Program-made: the position numbers and the translations under genes
The notes under the pieces: generated by a model
Database searches by the model: none
Seen by the model: only the letters and a program-made list of their open reading frames with translations
Told to the model about the DNA's origin: nothing
Shown here: positions 1 through 8,272 of the stretch, one piece after another
Layout of the letters: each line of letters begins with the position of its first letter
How positions within the stretch are numbered: position 1 is the stretch's first letter
DNA from: Bacteroides stercorirosoris
Lineage (GTDB): Bacteria > Bacteroidota > Bacteroidia > Bacteroidales > Bacteroidaceae
DNA: 64,000 nucleotides
Reading direction: 5' to 3'
NCBI RefSeq assembly: GCF_900142015.1
Contig: NZ_FQZN01000002.1
Coordinates: forward strand, 186,001 to 250,000

Positions 1-28
1 TGTATTTCATAAGATCTCTATTTTATTT

Positions 29-107
29 CACCACAGATTACACAGATTGACACAGAATTTTAAAATCAGATATTTTCTATCTGTGTCAATCTGTGTAATC
101 TGTGGTG
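29..107. repeat. Long inverted repeat, copy 1 (28-bp perfect arms)
   Basis: The arms at 29-56 and 80-107 are exact reverse complements over 28 bp. They begin CACCACAGATTACACAG and enclose a 23-bp AT-rich loop. The element lies just past the stop of the minus-strand CAAX-protease gene, so its RNA would form a strong hairpin at the 3' end of that transcript. A diverged second copy is at 18083-18169, which makes this an interspersed family and not only a local terminator. Confidence 0.9.
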
Positions 108-112
108 AGTCA

Positions 113-730
113 TTATATCGGAAAAACGACAAACACCGCCACATCCCACACTGCATGCGATACAATCAGCGCCCCCAGTTTATGTGGATACAGCCTGTAA
201 GCCAAGCCCCAGATGCCACCGACCACCAATGCAGCCATCACCAGCATAAAGTTGAATGACCAGATGTGCACCAGTGCATAAACCAGTGTCGTAACTATAA
301 ATCCTGCATTCGGGTTCCAGCGTTTGGAAAGCGCATTCTGCACATAGCCCCGCCAGAAGATTTCTTCCGCAGGTCCTATCAGTATAAGTAGCAAGACGGA
401 AAGCAACCAGGGGTTTTCTCCGGTCTTCATCCCGTAAATAAGTTCCACCTGCGGACGGGCAAAGTCAAAAAGCCAGGCAGAGGCTTTATCTCCCACCCAA
501 AAGACTCCCCATAGGACTACCGCCAACGCTACGCCACCGGCAATATTCTTCCAGTCGAACTTCACATCTTCCACCCACCACTGCGGACGAAGGGCAAAAG
601 CCATATTCATCAGCACAATCGCTGAAAAGCTCATCGCTGTCCAGAAGTTGAATATTCCGTTGGTCCAGGGTGAAAACATGAAGAACCACAGGAAAGCGGC
701 TATCAATAAAGGAATAATTACTCGTTTCAT
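113..730 (-). CDS. CPBP-family intramembrane metalloprotease (CAAX protease type)
   Basis: This 205-residue, strongly hydrophobic protein matches the CPBP (Abi/CAAX protease) family. The EExxxR motif is at Glu122-Glu123-Arg127 and is followed by His155 and by His192 with Asp196 in the last helix, as expected for the family's active site. The protein should sit in the inner membrane. Substrates of bacterial members are mostly unknown, although processing of prenylated or lipid-anchored targets is a family theme. An in-frame upstream Met at 859 would lie deep inside the menA-like gene, so the ATG at 728-730 is the better start. It begins one base after the stop of that gene, which indicates translational coupling in one minus-strand transcript. 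Confidence 0.85.
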   Translation of the reverse strand: MKRVIIPLLIAAFLWFFMFSPWTNGIFNFWTAMSFSAIVLMNMAFALRPQWWVEDVKFDWKNIAGGVALAVVLWGVFWVGDKASAWLFDFARPQVELIYGMKTGENPWLLSVLLLILIGPAEEIFWRGYVQNALSKRWNPNAGFIVTTLVYALVHIWSFNFMLVMAALVVGGIWGLAYRLYPHKLGALIVSHAVWDVAVFVVFPI

Positions 731-731
731 A

Positions 732-1610
732 TTATATAAGGAATGTAACCGTAAACAGCAGACTGAACAGGAGTTGCAGCTTTGCCGTCTTTTCATCCAG
801 ATTGGAAATTGCAGAGATACCCTCTTTAGGCAAGCGCAACATAGCACGCGCATTGGCAATGGCAGGCAGGAGCCCCAGCATGGTCAGCAACGACCACCAC
901 GGAAAATAGCCCAGCACCACACAGCCCACAATCCACAGGAACGGGAAAATAACTTCGAATATATAGAGGAGTATATCCGTCTTTTTCCCTAGTTTCATCG
1001 CAAGGGTACTGATTTTAGCACGTACATCTGTCTCTATGTCACGGGTATTGTTGGCATGCAGAATGGCTACGGTAATCAGCCCCACCGGAACAATAATCAG
1101 TAACAGGTCGGGCAGGAATTTCCCGACAGTGATATAAGATATGCCCAGCGTAGGCAATATGGCATAAGCTACAAAAATAACAAAGTCTCCGAAAGCACGG
1201 TATTTCAGCCAGGGATAGAGTAATGAGCAGATTGCTCCGCAAACTCCCACCCAAAGCAAAGGGAGTCCTGTACGAACCACCAGCCAAAGGCCGATAGCCA
1301 CTGCCGGCACCATCAGACCTATAGCCAGATTACGTATTTCCAACGGCATGAACTGTCCGCTTGTCAGTGTCTTCACGCCAAAGGTATCTGCCCGGTCCAC
1401 TCCCCGCTCGAAATCGAAGTAATCACTCCACGCATTACCCGAAGCATGAAAGATGATAATACCGACCAATGCCAGTACTCCGTTCTTCCAGTCTATCACA
1501 CCATAAGCCCAATATAAATATGCCAGCGTCACAATCACAGGCATCGCCGACGCCGGAAATGACCAGGGGCGCACAGCAATCAACCAATCTTTTAAGGAAT
1601 GCTTCTTCAT
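732..1610 (-). CDS. menA: UbiA-family prenyltransferase, MenA-like
   Basis: This 292-residue polytopic membrane protein belongs to the UbiA superfamily. The first Asp-rich motif is NAWSDYFDFERGVD (from Asn59, with Asp63, Asp66 and Asp72). The second, around residues 187-195, is NNTRDIETD followed by a TLAMKLGKK-like stretch typical of MenA. MenA attaches a polyprenyl chain to 1,4-dihydroxy-2-naphthoate in menaquinone synthesis, which fits an anaerobe using menaquinone for fumarate respiration. The family is clear but the exact acceptor is not proven, since other UbiA enzymes share these motifs. The gene is followed after one base by the CPBP protease gene. Its probable promoter lies at 1941-1948, about 330 bp upstream, with a palindromic element in between. 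Confidence 0.8.
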   Translation of the reverse strand: MKKHSLKDWLIAVRPWSFPASAMPVIVTLAYLYWAYGVIDWKNGVLALVGIIIFHASGNAWSDYFDFERGVDRADTFGVKTLTSGQFMPLEIRNLAIGLMVPAVAIGLWLVVRTGLPLLWVGVCGAICSLLYPWLKYRAFGDFVIFVAYAILPTLGISYITVGKFLPDLLLIIVPVGLITVAILHANNTRDIETDVRAKISTLAMKLGKKTDILLYIFEVIFPFLWIVGCVVLGYFPWWSLLTMLGLLPAIANARAMLRLPKEGISAISNLDEKTAKLQLLFSLLFTVTFLI

Positions 1611-1639
1611 TGTTTATTGTCAGTTAAGGATATTCTGTT

Positions 1640-1932
1640 TCATAAATGATGATTTATCGGCGTGCATTTCCTAAGCCTGTAAGGCTTTTATCTTACAGCC
1701 CAGGGTAACACCCTGGGTAATGGATGCTCCCACAATTTTACGCCCTGTAAGGGCAAAAGCCCATGTGTGCTGTGATGCCCTTACAGGGCGCAAAGAGAAA
1801 CACATGGCAATCCCCCAGGGCGTTGCCCTGGGCTATAAGATAAAAGGCTTTCAGCTTACCAGGTACTATCACGTCAATGAGTATGCCGAAAGGAAACCTT
1901 GATCCAGCGCTACGCTGGTAAATTATCATTTA
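1640..1932. repeat. Nested palindromic intergenic element (REP/MITE-like)
   Basis: Several inverted repeats are nested around one centre. The innermost arms, 1741-1754 and 1777-1790, are perfect over 14 bp (CGCCCTGTAAGGGC). The next pair, about 1677-1705 and 1826-1860, carries CAGCCCAGGG against CCCTGGGCT with flanking TTTTATCTTA/TAAGATAAAA. An outer, weaker pair (ATAAATGATGATTTA near 1642, TAAATTATCATTTAT near 1919) encloses the whole. There is no coding capacity beyond short chance frames. This looks like a non-autonomous REP-type element. It fills the menA leader, so transcripts from 1941-1948 would start with an extensive fold. Confidence 0.75.
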
Positions 1933-1940
1933 TTTGCTTG

Positions 1941-1948
1941 CAAAAATA
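1941..1948 (-). promoter_or_regulatory. Probable -7 element for the menA-CPBP transcript
   Basis: CAAAAATA on the plus strand reads TATTTTTG on the minus strand, matching the Bacteroidetes -7 consensus TAnnTTTG. It is the only such match I found upstream of the menA-like gene. It would place transcription start about 325 bp before the start codon, with the palindromic element inside the leader. No clear -33 TTTG was seen. Confidence 0.5.
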
Positions 1949-1969
1949 CGAATTATCCTCGCTTTTGAG

Positions 1970-1977
1970 TACTTTTG
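1970..1977 (+). promoter_or_regulatory. -7 promoter element for the HAD phosphatase gene
   Basis: TACTTTTG matches TAnnTTTG exactly and lies 23 bp before the ATG at 2001. It is divergent from the minus-strand -7 element at 1941-1948, so the two promoters share this short AT-rich patch. Confidence 0.65.
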
Positions 1978-2000
1978 CACACAAGTAAAATAGAAATAAT

Positions 2001-2786
2001 ATGATTAAAGCCCTGTTTTTTGACATCGACGGCACTTTAGTGAGTTTTGCCACCCATGCTATTCCCCAAACCACTATCGAAGCCATCGCCGCTGCCAAAG
2101 CCAAAGGCATTCGGATATTTATCGCTACGGGACGTCCCGCAGTCATCATCAACAACCTTTCCGCCCTGCAAGACCGCGGCTTGATAGATGGTTACATAAC
2201 CATGAACGGTGGATATTGTTTCGTAGGCGAAGAAGTGATTTACAAAAGCGCCATTCCTGCCGCCGACGTGCAAAGACTTGCACGCATTTCTGCCGAACAG
2301 AACTTTCCCTGCATCTTCGTGAGCGAACATGACATCTGTGTCTGCCAGCCGGACGAAATGGTGAAAAAGATATTCAACGACTTTCTGAAAGTAGATATCA
2401 TTCCGGAAAAGACGCCCGAAGAAGCTATCGGGCAGGAGATTTTCCAGATGACCCCGTTCATCACACTGGAACAAGAGCAAGTGATTCTTCCCCAATTGCC
2501 GGGTTGCGAAGCCGGACGCTGGTTTCCCGCTTTTGCCGATATCACTGCCAAAGGAAACACCAAACAGAAAGGTATTGACGAAATCATCAACCATTTCGGC
2601 ATCCGCCTGGAAGAAACAATGGCATTCGGTGACGGTGGCAACGATGTAAGCATGCTCCGCCATGCCGCCATCGGTGTAGCCATGGGCAATGCCGTGGATG
2701 AGGTGAAAGAACATGCCAATTATATAACGACTTCGGTGGATGAAGACGGAGTAGCCAATGCACTCCGCCATTTCTCCATCATATAG
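2001..2786 (+). CDS. HAD-superfamily hydrolase, Cof/YidA type
   Basis: This 261-residue cytosolic protein has all HAD motifs. Motif I is FFDIDGT with the nucleophile Asp8 and Asp10, motif II is ATGR, the motif III lysine is in KGNTKQKG, and motif IV is GDGGNDVSM. The large cap inserted between motifs II and III is of the Cof (C2) type, whose members dephosphorylate sugar phosphates, FMN or related small phosphometabolites. The precise substrate cannot be read from sequence. It is preceded by its own -7 element and followed 34 bp later by the helicase gene, with which it may be co-transcribed. Confidence 0.9.
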   Translation: MIKALFFDIDGTLVSFATHAIPQTTIEAIAAAKAKGIRIFIATGRPAVIINNLSALQDRGLIDGYITMNGGYCFVGEEVIYKSAIPAADVQRLARISAEQNFPCIFVSEHDICVCQPDEMVKKIFNDFLKVDIIPEKTPEEAIGQEIFQMTPFITLEQEQVILPQLPGCEAGRWFPAFADITAKGNTKQKGIDEIINHFGIRLEETMAFGDGGNDVSMLRHAAIGVAMGNAVDEVKEHANYITTSVDEDGVANALRHFSII

Positions 2787-2820
2787 CACTCCTTTAATTT
2801 TCAATTATTAATTATTAATT

Positions 2821-4833
2821 TTGACGCAGTCAATAATAGATACCAATAATAAAGAATTTCAGGATGCCCTGAGTCTTATACAATATACCCGCCAGTCCGT
2901 CTTCCTGACCGGAAAGGCGGGTACGGGTAAATCTACTTTTCTGCGATACATCTGCCAGAACATTAAGAAGAAGCACGTGGTTTTGGCACCTACGGGTATC
3001 GCCGCCATCAATGCCGGCGGCAGTACCCTGCACAGCTTCTTCAAACTGCCATTTCACCCCTTGTTGCCCGACGACCCGAACCTGAGCCTGCAACGGGGGC
3101 GCATCCACGAATTCTTCCGCTACACCAAGCCCCAGCGCAAGTTACTGGAAGAACTGGAACTCATCATCATCGACGAGATTTCCATGGTACGTGCAGACCT
3201 CATCGATGCAGTGGACCGCATCCTGCGCGTTTATTCCCGCAACCTGCGCGAACCTTTCGGCGGAAAACAACTCCTGTTAGTAGGCGATGTCTTCCAGTTA
3301 GAACCCGTAGTGAAAGGGGATGAACGGGAAATACTGAATCGCTTCTATCCTACTCCCTATTTCTTCTCAGCAAGGGTATTCGGCCAGATAGACCTCGTAT
3401 CTATCGAGCTACAAAAGGTTTACCGCCAGACGGACAAAGTCTTTGTCAGCGTTCTGGACCACATCCGCAGCAATACAGCCGGTGCCGCCGACCTGCAATT
3501 GCTCAATACCCGTTACGGCACCGACATCGAAGAGAATGAGGAAGATATGTACATCACCCTCGCCACACGCCGTGACAATGTAGATTACATCAACGACCGG
3601 AAACTGGCGGAACTGCCCGGTGACTCCGTAACCTTCCACGGTGAGGTCACAGGCGATTTTCCGGAAAGCAGCCTACCTACCTCGCGGGAACTGGTACTGA
3701 AACCGGGCGCGCAAGTCATCTTTATCAAGAATGATTTCGACCGTCGCTGGGTGAACGGCACCATCGGCGTAGTCAGCGGTTTCGATGAAATAGAGGAAAC
3801 CCTCTACATCATCACCGACGACGGGAAAGAATGTGACGTCAAACCGGAACACTGGAAGAACATCCGCTACAAATACAACGAAAAGAAAAAAGAGATAGAA
3901 GAAGAAGTACTCGGCACCTTCTCCCAGTTCCCCGTACGGCTGGCATGGGCAATCACCGTCCACAAGAGCCAGGGACTAACCTTTAGCCGTGTTGTCATCG
4001 ACTTCACCGGCGGTGTTTTTGCCGGCGGACAGGCATATGTAGCCCTCAGCCGTTGCACATCATTGGAAGGTATTCAGCTAAAGAAACCTGTCAACCGTGC
4101 CGACATCTTCGTCCGCCCGGAAATAGTGAACTTTGCCGAACGCTTCAACAACCGGCAAGCCATAGACCGCGCCTTGAAACAGGCGCAAGCCGACGTGGAA
4201 TATGCCGCTGCCACCAAAGCCTTTGATGAAGGAGACTTTGAAGTCTTCCTCAACCATTTCTTCAAAGCCATACACTCCCGATACGACATAGAAAAGCCCG
4301 CCGTTCAACGGCTCATACGCCACAAGTTAGGTGTAATCAATAAGCTGCGCGACAGCAACGAACAACTAAAATCTCAGATGGCAGAGCAACAGAAACGCCT
4401 GCAAACGTATGCACGTGAGTATTACCTGATGGGCAACGAGTCTATCACTCTTGCCCACGACTCCCGTGCCGCCATTGCCAACTACGACAAGGCACTGGAA
4501 CTTTATCCGGAATACACAGACGCATGGGTACGAAAAGGCATCACCCTCTTCAATGAAGGCAGATATCTTGAGGCGGAAGAGTGCCTGACGCGTGCCGTGA
4601 AACTACGTCCGGCAGAGTTTAAAGCCGTTTATAATCGTGGAAAACTACGCCTGAAACAACAAGACACCGAAGGTGCCATTGCCGACCTGGACAAGGCCAC
4701 CACCCTGAAACCTGAGCATGCCGGAGCACACGAACTCTTCGGCGATGCCCTGATGCAGGCAGGAAAAGAAGTGGAAGCCGCACTGCAATGGCGACTGGCA
4801 GAGGAAATCCGTAAGAAATCATCCAAGAAATAA
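2821..4833 (+). CDS. PIF1-like AAA ATPase/helicase with C-terminal TPR repeats
   Basis: The 670-residue protein begins with a superfamily 1 helicase core. Walker A is GKAGTGKST (31-39), Walker B is IIIDEISM (115-122), and a VHKSQG motif lies near residue 381. This arrangement is that of PIF1/RecD-like 5'-3' helicases. From about residue 535 to the end are tandem TPR units (for example AIANYDKALELYPEYTDAW), which suggests a protein-binding platform. No ATG occurs before the Walker A region, so the TTG at 2821 is the likely start; the first Met after it lies far inside the core at SMVRAD. A role in DNA repair or replication-fork processing is inferred, not shown. No strong terminator separates it from the upstream HAD gene. 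Confidence 0.85.
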   Translation: MTQSIIDTNNKEFQDALSLIQYTRQSVFLTGKAGTGKSTFLRYICQNIKKKHVVLAPTGIAAINAGGSTLHSFFKLPFHPLLPDDPNLSLQRGRIHEFFRYTKPQRKLLEELELIIIDEISMVRADLIDAVDRILRVYSRNLREPFGGKQLLLVGDVFQLEPVVKGDEREILNRFYPTPYFFSARVFGQIDLVSIELQKVYRQTDKVFVSVLDHIRSNTAGAADLQLLNTRYGTDIEENEEDMYITLATRRDNVDYINDRKLAELPGDSVTFHGEVTGDFPESSLPTSRELVLKPGAQVIFIKNDFDRRWVNGTIGVVSGFDEIEETLYIITDDGKECDVKPEHWKNIRYKYNEKKKEIEEEVLGTFSQFPVRLAWAITVHKSQGLTFSRVVIDFTGGVFAGGQAYVALSRCTSLEGIQLKKPVNRADIFVRPEIVNFAERFNNRQAIDRALKQAQADVEYAAATKAFDEGDFEVFLNHFFKAIHSRYDIEKPAVQRLIRHKLGVINKLRDSNEQLKSQMAEQQKRLQTYAREYYLMGNESITLAHDSRAAIANYDKALELYPEYTDAWVRKGITLFNEGRYLEAEECLTRAVKLRPAEFKAVYNRGKLRLKQQDTEGAIADLDKATTLKPEHAGAHELFGDALMQAGKEVEAALQWRLAEEIRKKSSKK

Positions 4834-4867
4834 AGCACACTTATTTGATAATAAGAAACTTATTCTC

Positions 4868-4875
4868 TACTTTTG
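4868..4875 (+). promoter_or_regulatory. -7 promoter element for the Sua5/YrdC-family gene
   Basis: TACTTTTG, an exact TAnnTTTG match, lies 31 bp upstream of the ATG at 4907 in the short gap after the helicase gene. It suggests an independent transcript for 4907-6584. Confidence 0.65.
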
Positions 4876-4906
4876 CGTTATTATATATAGACTAATTGCC
4901 AGCCCT

Positions 4907-5521
4907 ATGCTTCTGAAACTTTACGAAAAGAATAACAATCCCCAAGACCTGCAACAGGTAGTGGATATTCTGAATGACGGTGGCCTCATCATCTACCCCA
5001 CTGATACCATGTATGCCATCGGTTGTCATGGGCTGAAAGAGCGTGCCATCGAGCGTATCTGCCGTATCAAGGACATTGACCCGCGCAAGAACAACCTTTC
5101 TATTATCTGCTATGACCTGAGCAGTATCAGTGAATATGCCAAAGTAGATAACACTACGTTCAAACTGATGAAACGGAACTTGCCTGGCGCTTTCACCTTT
5201 ATCCTGAACGGTACAACCCGGCTGCCCAAAATTTTCCGCAACCGGAAAGAGGTTGGTATTCGTATGCCGGATAGTGCTATCATTCAGGAAATAGCCCGCA
5301 TATTGGACGCTCCCATCATGACTACCACCCTTCCTCACGACGACCATGAGGACATAGAATATAGTACCGACCCGGAACTGATTGACGAGAAGTTCGGTGA
5401 CCTTGTCGATTTAACCATCGATGGCGGCATTGGTGGAACAGAGTTTTCCACTATTGTGGACTGCACCAACGGAGAAGCGGAAATCGTGCGCCAGGGAAAA
5501 GGTTGGTTGGACGAAGGATAA
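4907..5521 (+). CDS. Sua5/YciO/YrdC-family protein (threonylcarbamoyl-AMP synthase type)
   Basis: This 204-residue protein matches the YrdC fold. A nucleotide-binding PTDTMYAIGC segment lies at about 31-40, and conserved RIKDIDPRKN, PGAFTFIL and VGIRMPD stretches follow. Family members such as TsaC/Sua5 make threonylcarbamoyl-AMP from threonine, bicarbonate and ATP for the t6A modification of ANN-decoding tRNAs. This protein is the short YciO-like form without the Sua5 C-terminal domain. YciO paralogues can have weak or different activity, so the t6A role is probable but not certain. The downstream AI-2E gene starts 52 bp later and is probably co-transcribed. Confidence 0.85.
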   Translation: MLLKLYEKNNNPQDLQQVVDILNDGGLIIYPTDTMYAIGCHGLKERAIERICRIKDIDPRKNNLSIICYDLSSISEYAKVDNTTFKLMKRNLPGAFTFILNGTTRLPKIFRNRKEVGIRMPDSAIIQEIARILDAPIMTTTLPHDDHEDIEYSTDPELIDEKFGDLVDLTIDGGIGGTEFSTIVDCTNGEAEIVRQGKGWLDEG

Positions 5522-5573
5522 CTCAACCAAATACCCGGTTTGTTTGTTTTTTTAAGAAAGCAACAAAAGGTAT

Positions 5574-6584
5574 ATGAGTACAAAAGAACAATACTGGAAA
5601 TATTCACTAATCACCATCATCATCGGACTGGGCGTAATCCTATTCTTTCAGATTACTCCCTTTCTGGGTGGATTGTTGGGTGCACTCACCATTTATATCC
5701 TGGTCAGAAAACAGATGATACATCTGACAGGTAGACGGAAAATGAAACGGAGCCTTGCCGCTGCGCTCATCACTACCGAAGCTATCCTCTTTTTCCTGGT
5801 TCCTCTGGCATTAGCCGTATGGTTACTGGTCAGTAAATTGCAGGATATCAATCTCGATCCCCAAAGTATCATTGCCCCCGTTGAAGACATGGCACGTATC
5901 ATCAAGGACAAAACAGGCTATGACGTACTGGGCAAAGACACTACTTCATTCATCATCTCCATACTCCCCACAATAGGGCAGTTCGTAATGAATGGCATCA
6001 GTAGTTTTGCCGTCAACCTCTTCGTGCTGATCTTTGTACTCTACTTCATGCTGATAGGCGGGCAGAAAATGGAGAAATATATCAGCGAAATACTTCCCTT
6101 CAGTGAAACCAATACGAACCACGTAGTGCATGAAATCAAGATGATTGTCCACTCCAACGCCATCGGCATCCCTTTGCTGGCAATTATCCAGGGAGGCGTG
6201 GCCATGATAGGTTACTGGTTCTTTGATGTCCCGGATATTTTACTAACGGGATTTCTCACCTGCCTTGCGACGATTATTCCGATGGTAGGAACAGCATTGG
6301 TATGGTTTCCCATTGCCGTCTATATGGCATTGTCCGGCGACTGGTTCAATGGTATCGGGTTAGCGATATTCGGCACTTTGATTATCTCACAACTCGACAA
6401 CCTGATACGTTTCATTCTACAAAAGAAAATGGCCGATATACATCCGCTTATCACGATATTCGGAGTCGTCATCGGTCTTTCTCTATTCGGTTTTATGGGA
6501 GTCATCTTCGGACCGCTGTTACTCTCGCTATTCTTCTTGTTCGTAGATATGTTTAAAAGGGAGTATCTGGACAAACAAAAATAA
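5574..6584 (+). CDS. AI-2E-family transporter (PerM/UPF0118)
   Basis: This 336-residue membrane protein has the layout of the AI-2E/PerM family. Two N-terminal helices are followed by a soluble stretch (about 90-130), then a central pair and a C-terminal block of helices. The family signature is visible around PMVGTALVWFPIAVYMALSG and in the later SQLDNLIRF segment. Members export autoinducer-2 or act as cation/proton exchangers, and the substrate here is unknown. It ends head to head with the sialidase gene: only base 6585 separates the two stop codons, leaving no room for a terminator. Confidence 0.85.
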   Translation: MSTKEQYWKYSLITIIIGLGVILFFQITPFLGGLLGALTIYILVRKQMIHLTGRRKMKRSLAAALITTEAILFFLVPLALAVWLLVSKLQDINLDPQSIIAPVEDMARIIKDKTGYDVLGKDTTSFIISILPTIGQFVMNGISSFAVNLFVLIFVLYFMLIGGQKMEKYISEILPFSETNTNHVVHEIKMIVHSNAIGIPLLAIIQGGVAMIGYWFFDVPDILLTGFLTCLATIIPMVGTALVWFPIAVYMALSGDWFNGIGLAIFGTLIISQLDNLIRFILQKKMADIHPLITIFGVVIGLSLFGFMGVIFGPLLLSLFFLFVDMFKREYLDKQK

Positions 6585-6585
6585 A

Positions 6586-8226
6586 TCAGTCATTAACAAT
6601 ATCTTTCAATTTAATGGCCTGAAATGTGATATGTGCCACACTACTTTCATAAAGAATGCCAATAGTTTCTTTATCAACCATAGTAAGGCAGGTATACCCC
6701 CAGTTATCGCCCTCATCCAGCAAGAGCTGATGCTCCGGAAGCCAAGTGACGCCTCCATCCAGACTGATTTTGATGGTAATATCGCGGCGTCCCTTCGTAG
6801 TATTGGGATTAGAGAAGATAAGTAAATCACGGTTCAGAGCATTATCTTCCGCCTTTACGCTAATCAGACTTGCCATGCAAACCGGCTCTTGCAACGCCTT
6901 ACGGGAAGATTCATGTTGAATCCATGTTTTGCCCAAATCTTTCGTGATTGCTACGGCACGGCTACCTCCCCTGTTATCACGCATATTCAGCATCAATACT
7001 CCCGGCTCAACTTCAGCCACCTGCGCCTCTGTAGTATTTGTGTGGGCATAGTTATGCATTTTCCAGGTCTTTCCCCTATCCTTACTATACATGATGCCGG
7101 CATTCGGCACACGGGTAGAATCAATGAATTGGGTAGGAAAAACGAGAGTACCGTCATCCATTGTGATGCCCCGTCCGGGACCCTGCAATAAGAAGTACCA
7201 GGATGGATCTTTCACTTGTTCTGTAATATTAACAGGTGCCGACCAGGTTTTACCATCGTCCGTACTCTTTGCCAGAACAAGTTGTGCCGTATGATTCATA
7301 TCCAGTCCCGGATGTGAACTCCACCAGGCACGCTGATTCCCCATGCCATGGGTCCAGGCTGCCACTATCCACACATGATTTGTCTTTGTATCTACCAAAA
7401 TGGAAGGGTCACCCACCCCGTTCTGCGCCGAAGGAAGTCCGCCCGTCTCACCGAAAGCCAAAGGCAGGCGCATCTTTTCCCAGGTCTTACCGCCATCCGT
7501 GCTACGGCTCAACCCTATATCCACATGCTCCTGCAAATCGACGCTGCTGTTATAGCGCACATCATATACACCCAGCAAAGTTCCCTTATTCGTGGTCACC
7601 AATCCCGGAATGCGGTATGCAGCCGAGTTGTCATCACCGGCATGGCGCACGCCTACTCCCATCCGGTGTACAATATCCTGTTTGGAAACAATATTCAAGA
7701 GTGCTTCCTTGCCATCCAGAGTAGCCGAAGTCACAGCTGCCATTACCTTAGTATCCAATGAAGTCTCCGGCTTCATCTGCAAACTAACCCAGAAGAAATT
7801 AATACCGGGAAATAGTTTCTGATTAGCCATCAGAACAACACGATTCTTCGGGTTAGTAACTTCCGCTTTCTTTATAGAATAAGAAGGATTAGCAGCGAGA
7901 GTCTTTCCAGGCGTATGGCTTGAAATGTATTCTACGGGTGCAAATCGTCTCTTCCCCTTATCCTGCAATGCCTCAGTACCACTATAATAAAGTTTCACTG
8001 ACTGGATTGCAGACAGATTAGTATTCTTTCCCAAATCCAGAACTATCTCATTCAGCATTTTGCTTTCCTTCGCATCCAGACGCAGGTAGAACAAGACATT
8101 ATCAGCCCTTTCCATCAAAACAGGAATCTGTGTCTCCCGAACAAAGATTGTATCCGCTGCCCGGGCGGCAACCGGAATTGCACACAGTAAACAGAATAGT
8201 GAAAACAGAATTATCGGTTTCTTCAT
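6586..8226 (-). CDS. nanH: Exported exo-alpha-sialidase (GH33)
   Basis: The 546-residue protein begins with a signal peptide (about 1-24). An N-terminal beta-sandwich region of roughly 160 residues resembles that of Bacteroides sialidases. The catalytic six-bladed propeller starts with YRIPGL (204-209), which supplies the first Arg of the sialic-acid-binding triad (Arg205). Asp-boxes follow, including STDGGKTW (242-249), STDDGKTW, SKDRGKTW, TKDLGKTW and SLDGGVTW. GH33 enzymes release terminal sialic acid from host glycans. NagB and a ROK-MFS-SIS operon nearby fit downstream use of amino sugars, but no NanA/NanE homologue is visible here. The symbol nanH follows usage for Bacteroides sialidases. 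Confidence 0.93.
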   Translation of the reverse strand: MKKPIILFSLFCLLCAIPVAARAADTIFVRETQIPVLMERADNVLFYLRLDAKESKMLNEIVLDLGKNTNLSAIQSVKLYYSGTEALQDKGKRRFAPVEYISSHTPGKTLAANPSYSIKKAEVTNPKNRVVLMANQKLFPGINFFWVSLQMKPETSLDTKVMAAVTSATLDGKEALLNIVSKQDIVHRMGVGVRHAGDDNSAAYRIPGLVTTNKGTLLGVYDVRYNSSVDLQEHVDIGLSRSTDGGKTWEKMRLPLAFGETGGLPSAQNGVGDPSILVDTKTNHVWIVAAWTHGMGNQRAWWSSHPGLDMNHTAQLVLAKSTDDGKTWSAPVNITEQVKDPSWYFLLQGPGRGITMDDGTLVFPTQFIDSTRVPNAGIMYSKDRGKTWKMHNYAHTNTTEAQVAEVEPGVLMLNMRDNRGGSRAVAITKDLGKTWIQHESSRKALQEPVCMASLISVKAEDNALNRDLLIFSNPNTTKGRRDITIKISLDGGVTWLPEHQLLLDEGDNWGYTCLTMVDKETIGILYESSVAHITFQAIKLKDIVND

Positions 8227-8260
8227 AATATAGATAAAGTTAATAGAGTGTTAGCAGTCA

Positions 8261-8268
8261 CAAAGATA
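8261..8268 (-). promoter_or_regulatory. -7 promoter element for the sialidase gene
   Basis: CAAAGATA (minus strand TATCTTTG) matches TAnnTTTG and lies 35 bp upstream of the sialidase ATG. It sits only five bases beyond the stop codon of the upstream minus-strand gene. Confidence 0.7.
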
Positions 8269-8272
8269 ACAT

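Noticed and set aside
29..107. Invertible promoter
   Set aside because: Only 23 bp lie between the arms, no promoter element is visible inside and no recombinase gene is nearby.
1720..1929. Short overlapping open frames inside the palindromic element
   Set aside because: Both strands are open only because the DNA is palindromic. There is no ribosome-binding site and no recognisable protein.
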